From: Providencia sneebia DSM 19967
Lineage (GTDB): Bacteria > Pseudomonadota > Gammaproteobacteria > Enterobacterales > Enterobacteriaceae
Length of the DNA: 27,012 nucleotides
Assembly (NCBI RefSeq): GCF_000314895.2
Contig: NZ_CM001773.1
Location: 881,240-908,251, forward strand
Reading direction: 5' to 3'
Below are positions 1 through 8,000 of the stretch, piece after piece (position 1 is the first letter of the stretch; every line of letters starts with the position of its first letter). The translations under genes were made by a program, and so were the position numbers. The notes beneath the pieces are model-generated. The model was not told the DNA's origin and ran no database searches. It saw nothing but the letters and a program-made list of their open reading frames with translations.

Positions 1-213
1 ACGACAGGTCGCAAAAATTGGATGTTCTCAACTTCGGTAGGCGGAGCAAAGGCGAGTGCAAACTTGTATAGCCTCGTGATGACTTGCCGCGCTAATGACA
101 TGAACCCTTATTATTACTTCCAACACCTGTTTACCGAGTTACCAAAACGAAGTCCGAAAGATGATGTGTCGGATCTCATGCCATGGAACGTAGAAATCAG
201 TGAGGTTGAGTAA
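1..213 (+). CDS. tnpC: IS66 family transposase (TnpC), C-terminal fragment
   Basis: The frame is open from the first base and reads TTGRKNWMFS, then GGAKASANLYSLV, and ends near LMPWNV. These match the conserved C-terminus of the large IS66 transposase, a DDE enzyme: the GRKNW block, the GAKASA block and the terminal PWN motif. Only about 70 residues are visible; the catalytic core lies upstream of the window. The internal ATG at 22 is not a real start because the homology runs through the window edge. The stop lies 27 bases before the element's terminal repeat, as expected for IS66. Whether the full gene is intact cannot be seen. Confidence 0.85.
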   Translation, partial: TTGRKNWMFSTSVGGAKASANLYSLVMTCRANDMNPYYYFQHLFTELPKRSPKDDVSDLMPWNVEISEVE

Positions 214-240
214 AGCTTTACTGGTTCATTAAGCGCTTAC
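1..240 (+). mobile_element. Right end of an IS66-family insertion sequence
   Basis: The element enters from the left edge and carries the 3' end of its transposase gene. It ends in CGCTTAC at 234-240, which reads GTAAGCG inward on the other strand; IS66-family elements are known for GTAA termini. Base 241 onward matches the integrase reading frame, so 240/241 is taken as the exact insertion boundary. IS66 elements usually make an 8-bp target duplication, so 241-248 should recur at the other, unseen end. Confidence 0.8.
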
Positions 241-494
241 TTTTGTTCAGCCGGATCGTTACCTTCAGCTAATAACTTTCTGGCTTCATCACGTTTAACT
301 CGCGCATCAGCAAGAGAAATATCAGGGTATACACCAATCGATAATTTTTTCTCTTTACCTGCGAAGCGATATTTCATTCGCCAGTAACGAGCGCCATTAG
401 GTTTAACGAGAAGGTAAAGTCCCCGCTCATCAGAGAGCTTATACTCTTTGTCTTTAGGTTTGGCAGTCTGTATCTGCCGGGCGCTGAGTGCCAT
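237..494 (-). pseudogene. int: P4-type tyrosine integrase, N-terminal remnant cut by IS66
   Basis: This 85-residue fragment starts MALSARQIQTAKPKDKEY and contains GLYLLVKPNGARYWRMKY and LSIGVYPDISLADAR. That is the N-terminal arm-binding domain (DUF4102) of P4-like integrases, which insert islands into tRNA genes. Full-length members have about 400 residues, so the core-binding and catalytic domains (Arg...His-X-X-Arg...Tyr) are missing. The break lies at the IS66 end: the last Lys codon is completed by the first IS base and the TAA stop lies within the IS terminus GTAAG. The gene reads away from tRNA-Phe, the usual geometry for an integrase beside its tRNA target. The start at 494 fits the family; the longer open frame to 758 runs through the tRNA and is not used. 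Confidence 0.85.
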
Positions 495-670
495 AATGGG
501 GGCCCCTAAATTACATTGAACACGATGAGCCCCCAAAAAAGCCCCAACAGACACTTGATTTAGGTTGAGTCGTGTTGAGTTCAGTGGAGCTCGATGAGTG
601 ATAATACAAGGTAATTCAATGAATATAAAGGAGTTTGCTTGAATTGAGGATACCACTGTAGAAGTGAAAG
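495..670. other. Integrase upstream region / probable attachment-site flank
   Basis: This 176-base spacer separates the integrase start from the 3' end of tRNA-Phe. It holds short repeated words: GTTGAGT twice near 565-585, and CGATGAG near 521-530 and again near 592-600. Arm-type integrase binding sites often occur in such a place, but these words are short and AT-rich, so this reading is tentative. The crossover site itself would be expected in the tRNA 3' end at about 671-690. Confidence 0.35.
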
Positions 671-746
671 TGGTGCCCGGACTCGGAATCGAACCAAGGA
701 CACGGGGATTTTCAATCCCCTGCTCTACCGACTGAGCTATCCGGGC
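671..746 (-). tRNA. pheU: tRNA-Phe (anticodon GAA)
   Basis: On the minus strand the sequence starts GCCCGGATAGCTCAGTCGGT and ends in an encoded CCA. The acceptor stem pairs GCCCGGA with TCCGGGC. The anticodon stem is GGGGA/TCCCC around the loop TTGAAAA, giving GAA (Phe). The T-arm has the standard GGTTCGATTCC. Total length is 76 bases including CCA. In E. coli pheU lies beside yjdC, as here. The 3' end is the likely attachment site used by the neighbouring integrase, and it was restored after integration. Confidence 0.97.
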
Positions 747-756
747 AACGGGGCGC

Positions 757-785
757 ATTAAACCGCATTAGGTAGTTTGCGTCAA
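757..785 (-). promoter_or_regulatory. Sigma-70 promoter of tRNA-Phe
   Basis: On the minus strand there is a -35 TTGACG (785-780), a 17-base spacer and a -10 TTTAAT (762-757). It is followed by the GC-rich stretch GCGCCCCG, which resembles the discriminator of stringently controlled stable-RNA promoters. Transcription would start about four bases before the mature tRNA 5' end at 746. Confidence 0.75.
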
Positions 786-871
786 CGAATTTTTGATAAA
801 AAAACGTAATTTCCTACCAAGTGTTTTCTTTTTCAACAAAGTTTGCTGATTTAACGCGCTTTTGTATGATT

Positions 872-1450
872 TTAGCTCAAAGCACCTTTTTTCCGGCATA
901 ACGCAATTTCTAAAATATCTTCTGAAAGGTGTTGCGCTATTTCAACATCATGGATATCTCTCTGGATAAGAAGGCGATTTAAACAGCCTTCTAATACTAA
1001 TTCCATTTGATTGGCAACGAGTTCGGCATCTTCAATATCAAGCTCATCAAGAAGTGCTTTTGTATAGAGAAAAGAGTTATCTTTTTGCAGTCGGCTCAAC
1101 TGATGAATTGGGTGTTGTACATCGGGGTAATGATTACAGGCGGAAACAAATAAGCAGCCGGGGAATCGGCCTTCACTGACTTTATGATAAAGTTGCTGGT
1201 AGCGTGCGGCTATTTTTTGCTGTGGGCTTAGTGATTCATCAAGGTTAGTTTGGCGCTGCCAAATTTCAATTTGTTGGCCGTGATAGCGCAAGCAATCGTA
1301 AATTAACGCTTCATCATCAGGCCAAAATTGGCGAATAACACTGATATCAGGATTGAGTTCATGTAATAGACGTTCGGTTGATACGGATAAACCCAATTTT
1401 TCTAGTTGATTTAAGGCATGGCTTAAAATTTCTTCGCGCTGTATTGGCAT
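872..1450 (-). CDS. yjdC: TetR-family transcriptional regulator YjdC
   Basis: This 192-residue protein closely matches what I recall of E. coli YjdC (about 191 residues). Shared blocks include RQFWPDDEALIYDCLRYHGQ, PGCLFVSACNHYPD, HPIHQL, and VANQMELVLEGCLNRLL followed by AEDI-like SEDILEIALCR. The N-terminal 50 residues form the TetR-type helix-turn-helix, although it is more divergent than the classical motif. The remainder is the helical ligand and dimer domain. The target and ligand are unknown. It lies upstream of tRNA-Phe on the same strand, as in E. coli. In E. coli the other neighbour is dsbD; here the divergent neighbour is the giant toxin gene, so a role in its control is conceivable but unsupported by any visible operator. 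Confidence 0.9.
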   Translation of the reverse strand: MPIQREEILSHALNQLEKLGLSVSTERLLHELNPDISVIRQFWPDDEALIYDCLRYHGQQIEIWQRQTNLDESLSPQQKIAARYQQLYHKVSEGRFPGCLFVSACNHYPDVQHPIHQLSRLQKDNSFLYTKALLDELDIEDAELVANQMELVLEGCLNRLLIQRDIHDVEIAQHLSEDILEIALCRKKGALS

Positions 1451-2053
1451 TATTGACTCCGGTACAACATGGTTTCTAGTTGTTTATCATAACAACGTTT
1501 ATCACGGATTTATACCTGACTTGTTTAGCGCCCGCAATAGAGATAAGCGCTAAATAATTTTTAGTGTTATTTTAAAACGACATATAATTGTGAGTAATAT
1601 AAAAGATGAGCATATTATTAATATCAGTTATTGTTAAATGAATGATATTTCCTGAATTTATAAAATAAACACTTTATAAATGAGATTGTAATTTTATTTT
1701 TCAAAATAGTTTATTATGATAATTATGTGTTAGCATCGGTATTAAATCTATTGTATTTGGATTAATTAAACTGAAATATTCTTTATAAATTATACGGTTT
1801 TTTTTGCTTTTTAATTGCCATTAACTCACATGATAGTTCGTTTTATATTTTGTACTACTTACTCTCACTGGATAGATTACATTGTTTTAAATATTTGTAA
1901 TTGTTGATATGTAAACAATGTAATTAAAGTCATATTTGATTAATAATAAAATAAAAATCAAGCAATTGTTGAGTCTTTGTTCTTTATGTAAATAAAGGAA
2001 TTGTATTTATTGTATCCATTAATGAATAAACCTTAATATAGTTAAGGATAAGG
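1451..2053. other. AT-rich divergent promoter region between yjdC and the toxin
   Basis: No gene is visible in these roughly 600 bases. The DNA is much richer in A+T than the flanking housekeeping genes, with many A and T runs typical of H-NS-silenced acquired DNA. It contains one long-armed inverted repeat (1876-1924). A plausible promoter for the toxin lies at about 1965-1993 (TTGTTG, 17 bases, TAAATA), but in such AT-rich DNA this is weak evidence. Confidence 0.5.
1876..1924. repeat. 12-bp perfect inverted repeat upstream of the toxin gene
   Basis: ATTACATTGTTT at 1876-1887 is matched exactly by its reverse complement AAACAATGTAAT at 1913-1924, with a 25-base spacer. The arms are about 37 bases centre to centre, near three and a half helical turns. 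It lies about 140 bases before the toxin start. It could be paired operator half-sites or a cruciform. Confidence 0.55.
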
Positions 2054-2059
2054 GTGTTT

Positions 2060-5000
2060 ATGGGAAATTTAACGACTCAGGGTATGAATTCAGCGACTAA
2101 AGATAAACCTTCTGAAATACCAAAGAATATGCATTTTATTTGGTTAGGTAATTTAGGCACAATTCAACAGAACTATATCAATGCATGGCAACAAACGAAT
2201 CCAGACTATCAAATTAAAGTTTGGTATGACCCACAGGCATTATTAGCTTATGAATTGAATAAACAAATAAAGCGTGTGGCACGTGAAGGGAACTTGTTGA
2301 ATAATGGCAGTAACTTTGATCGAATAGTTGAGCTACAAAATGATGCTTATCAAAAGATAACAAATGGTATAGAAAAACAGCATAAAACATTTGACCAAGC
2401 TGCTATCGAATTTATGTCTAATGAATTAGGGTGTTCAAAACAAAATCTTGAACAAATTAGATTGAAGAATCAATCATCTTATATTGATTTTGAACAGCAA
2501 CATTCAAATTTAGTTCAGTTATCTGATATTAATCTGTTAAATAATAATGTCGGAGAAAAAAAGTATTATTATCAAGAGTTAGCTTTAAGGCAAAATTTGG
2601 CCGCAGCCTCAGATATTGTGCGTATTAATGCACTTTATCAACAAGGCGGTATTTATGTTGATATCGATTTCTTGCCAGAATTTAAAGATAACCTGTTCAG
2701 TGATGAGCTTAATAGTGAGATAAAAAGATTGTCTCCAACCCCAAATAAAGATGGGATAGAATCTGTCAAAACTCAATTAGTCTTGGACCAATTAAAGCAG
2801 GATTTTCCAACTCGTCATTCATTATTACAAAGTAAGGTATATATAGATAATGTAGCTAAATATAGGAATAAAAGCGCTGAGCATGCATTATTGATTGACC
2901 GCATGATAATGGAAATTCAACAGCGCGGACAATCGATGAGTGATTTTTTCCAACCATTATCGGTGAAGCCTTTATCTCCTAAACACCTTAGTTTTGTGTC
3001 TCTAAGTGGATTTTCTAATGCAGTGATTTTATCTGCTGCAAAAAACCCTACGCTGAAAATGATTTTAGAACAATTTATTAAAAATTATCATTATCTGGAA
3101 GATTCAGGGCTTATTCATACTCAAAAGATTGAAGATGTATTTGATGGAAGTCCCCAATATTTTAAAGAATTGGTAAAACATAATGAACCTGCTGCTGTAG
3201 AAGGTAGTAAAGGCTTTCAGTATCGTTTTGATGGGATAATGGAGGATAGTCGAGCGACTTTACATATCACCGGTCCTAATGCTGTTTATTATGCACTAAA
3301 AAAGATTTCTGCCAATTTAATACAAAATGATGACAGCAATATCCCTATATTTGATGAAGAATTTACACAATTTAACCACTATACAGAGGAAGAAACAAAG
3401 AGTAGTTGGCTTGCCGATTCAAATCAGAAGAAAGCTAATTTATTGCCTACATTAAGTAAGGCAGGTAAGCCGATCATAAAGCGGCTTATCCAAAATCCAA
3501 TGTTTACCAAGCTGAACCATATTTGGGAAGAAATGCACAATATGGCTGGTTCACAGCAAATAGAGCAAATTTTCAAATTGCGTGCACAGATTCATCACAC
3601 GATTAGTGAGCTTGAGACTACACATCATGCTGATGCAATTAATTCATTGGAAGATTTAAAATTATTGAATCAAGAAATTGATGAGGTACTTTTTAATCAG
3701 AAAGTAGATAAAAATACGGAGATTATTCAATTAGCTCAGCAGCATCCAGAGCAAGCGGCTCGTTTATATCAAGCTGCATTTAATGAAGGGCAATTTCAAG
3801 AAAATGATGCTGACCTCCTAAATAACAGCACACTTAAAAATAGCTTACAATCAGCAATACAACACCCTGAATGGTTTAATGCGAAAGATAAACATATTTT
3901 ACGCGATCTTTTTCTAGATCATTTTACTACAGAGCAGCTGTTAGAATTGCCGGAAAGTATGTTATCCGGAATTAATGCACAACAAGCAGAACGTTTTTTA
4001 CGGCAATGGCTTCCTAGCACTTTGGATGATCATCAATTTTTATCTTACCTGAAGTCATATTCCGAAACTTATAATCTATTATCCACCGCGAGTGCTAATT
4101 CTCCTTTATTATCTCGGTACCCTCATTTTTCTGTTGAACAAAGAATTCAAGTTCCCCCAGAAACATTGTTATCTTTGAATTCTGATCATGTTACGTATTT
4201 TTTTAATGAGCTAAGTGATGAGCACTTAATTAAATATATAAAGCAAAATCGTACTTCTTATGCGAAATTAATTCAGCATTTAAAGACAAACCCATTATTA
4301 GAGAGAGTCGATAATTTATCACTTAGTGCTCGGCAGCAAGTTCCTCCTGAAGGTTTGTTATTAATGACCTCACAGCAAATTGAAGCCTTTTTTTCAATTT
4401 TTAGTGAAGGTGATGTGCTGAGTTATACCAAGCAGAATATAGCGTCATATGCGAATTGGGTTAAACAGCGAGGAGATAATCCTCTACTTTCCCGCCTATT
4501 AAATTTACCTATTACACAATTAATTGATGTTCCTTCCGAGGTGATGGAAAAGATCACATTTAAACAAGCGACTGAACTCTTTTCGAAATTAGATTCACAC
4601 TCGCTAACATCAGGCTATTTTGAACAACACCATTCTGGGCTAGCAACCTTAAATAGACAAACATTCAGTATATTATTAATGTCGGCGACAGATAATCAAT
4701 CAAGAGAGCGATTATTAACAGGGATGAAAAGATCATTAGTTGCTACGCAACGGGATGATAATCGTTTGAGTGCTTTTGTATTCAATAATTTATTGGGAAA
4801 TGCCATTCAACATAAAGATATCCAATTTGTTGAACTTCTTATTAAATATGCTCAAATAGATTTACAGCCTGATGTGATTTTTTCGCGCATTGAACAGCCA
4901 GAAAAAACAGCAATCATAGATCCTTCACTAACTATTCATGACAACCCTTTATTGTTAGCCATTAAAACAAAGCAGCCTGAAATAGTAAAATTATTACTTA

Positions 5001-8000
5001 ATTCTCAGTCATTATCGGGTCGGGAAGGATTTGAGTGGTTAAGTACCGCCATTCATAATCGTGATCATGACATATTAAAATTGTTGCTACAGGCGAATGT
5101 TGATCCAAATAGTCAGAGAAAAAAAGTTGGAGAATACAGTTTAATACAAACAGCATTAACGGAAGCGGTTGATAGTGCTGATATTTCGCTAGTTAATGCA
5201 CTTCTTGAATATGGCGCGCGTGATAATGGTGAAGCCTTAAAATCTGCAATTAATAGTAATAATATTGAATTGGTAGAGCGTTTATCTTCAGTCGAACTAT
5301 ATCCGCATTTAACGAATAAAGAAAAAATAAAGCTATATAAACAAGCTCTGCAAGATGCCCAATTCAAGCAGACATTATTTAAGCAACGTTATGAAAAATC
5401 GACAGATATTTCAGCAAGATTCTTGTTTAGAGAAGCATTTAATAACGCAAAAGCAATTGAAACTTTAATTAGTCAACATGAGCAGTCCTTAAGAAAACAA
5501 ACTCACCCGATACGTTATAAATTACAGTCAGCTTTGGCATTTCAACAAACACCTTCTATTGATGGGGGGCTTAAGGAAGCGGCTGCTTATAATGAGAAAA
5601 AGATTGTTGATTGGGATGAACCAACAATTCATTCACCAAGAAAAAAGATAGCAGTTCGCTCCGATAACCAGTTGATTATTCAGCTTGAAGATGACGCTAC
5701 TGTAAAAGAGGCTGTTGCTAGGCTGGTTGGTAAGCATCCTGAAAATACAGTGTTAGTCCAGTTAAATGCTCAGGGTGAGGTGAAGTATGGACATTTCAAT
5801 GCTAAAGGAGCTTGGGTTGAGGGAATATCGAGTGAGTTTAATCTACATGATATCCAGCGCTGGCAAATTGTAGGCCATGGCCGCGCAGATAAAAACGCCG
5901 AGCTGCATACATTAGGAGGCCGTACTGTTGCTGATTTGACAAAACAGCTTTCTGAGTTAAATCAGCGTCTTGGTATGAATTCTTCGCCGAAGCACATTGA
6001 TCTCGTGGGATGTTCTTTGGCTGGCATAGAGTTTAAGGAGAGTTATTTACATCAATTAGCTTTATCACTACCTCAGCACAACATTTCACCTTCTTCAGTT
6101 TCCGCTTATAGCGCAAATGTGATGGTGAATAAAAAACATCAGAAGCGATTAACAGAAATTGGCGAAAAAGTCATTTTGAGCCAAGAAAATGGTAACTGGG
6201 TTATGACAAGTAAAATACCCGGAAAGAATATTCAAATTGCCTCTGAATCACCATTATTGATGTCATTAAATAATGGGCTGGATTTTGAACAGGGAATGAA
6301 ACAGTTATACCAGCAAAATAAATTATCTGATGCAGAGTGGTTGCCTGTATTCCAATCATTGAAAGAGATGGATACTCAATCTAAGCAATACAATTTACTG
6401 TTTATTCATAAAGATAACCCTAATTTATCAAAATCTGTTATCACCAATGACTCACGAATTTCTAATTTTATTCATGAGTATGACAGCCATCTCAGTTCAT
6501 TGAAAACCCATCTAAATCTTACAGAACATCAGCAAACTGCACACTTAGGCCACCCTGCTGAAGCTGACAGTGTTCATGGCTTAAATACTGCATTTATTAT
6601 TCAAACATTATTTAATCAACATACTCATGATCAAATTGCTGATGGTGCGTTACCTGAACATTTACGAAATGCGCTGCAAGTACACACTTATGCGAATTGG
6701 GCGCAAATGGGTTGGGATAGCGTTGAAGATACCATCAAATATGTGGGCTTGTGGAAAACATTAGCGGCGAAAAATCAACCTACTGGTGGCGTATTTAAAA
6801 TAGCATCTCGTGTTAGCCCGTATGTGGGAATAGGTTTGAATATACTAAGTACGGGTTTAGATGGTTATGAATTAGCTAATGCCCAGAATGAAGCACAGCG
6901 TGCTGTTTTTGGGACACAATTAGCATTTGATTTAGTGAATTTAGCGAATGCTGGGTTTAGTGTTGGTGCGAGTGCTTTTGGTGCGCCAGCGGTTGCCAGT
7001 TTTGCAGGCGCACTCGGGGTACCAATTGCTGGGCTTGGTATCGGCATAACGGCTTTAGTACAGGGCACTCAAGTGCATATTGAAAAGACTAAAGCGGTAG
7101 GTCGTTATTTTGGTGAATTAGATGAAGGTTACCAAAAAGGTGGGTATCACATTGTAGAGGTACAAGGTGTTGATGGTACAGCACACCGCATGTGGAAAAA
7201 TCGATCAGGAATAGCCATTCAAACCTTAGATTTACGCCATCAGAAAGTCGCTTTTGCGGATACTTGGATCTATAAAACATACCTATATGGGCTTGGTTCT
7301 GGTTATTCAAACCACACAACTTGGGTTCCACCTATTTCAGTGAATCGAGTTGGTAAGCATAAAGAGGCGGCACCTAAACAGAAAGTCATTAATATTCGTG
7401 AAGGAATTGACCATCACGATTCAACGGTCTCTTTAGCTATTTCTAATGATATTCCCCTAATTTTACCTGATACACCTCAGTATTATATGGATTATAGTTA
7501 TGAAACTTTTCCATTTGTGACGGCTCGTAATGATTGGGGATTTGATGTTTTAAGGCGTTTAGAGAGTAATTATCGCGATAATAGTGATAATTTCTCCTTC
7601 GATTTTTATAATTTCCCATCGGAACGTGCGATTAGTGAGTTGAAGTTTGAATATGTCGCAACACCGATAAAAGTGTTATTAGGTGATACTTCTCGCTCAA
7701 TTATCATGCCGACCTTAGCCAAAGAGACGAAAGGGAAAATTGCCTATACTTTAGTGGGTGGAAATAGCACTTATCATGTGAGTTTACAGGATGGAGCCTC
7801 GTTAACGTTAACGCAAGGAAGCCAAGATACAAATTGGATTGTGGATACACGCTCCCTTGTTGATAGTAATAAACAACTGCAATTTGATTCACACGGTCAA
7901 TTAAAAGTGGGTCGCTTCCCAATCACATTCTCAGATGATTTTCGAGGTAAACTGAATCTCATTAATGATGATGGTATTTTTTCAATTGATGTTCAAAAAC

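Noticed and set aside
237..758. A 173-codon open frame as one gene
   Set aside because: Its upper half runs through tRNA-Phe and non-coding DNA; only the part from 494 down has integrase similarity.
2054..2059. GTG at 2054 as toxin start
   Set aside because: ATG at 2060 is better spaced from AAGGG; the GTG remains possible but adds only two residues.
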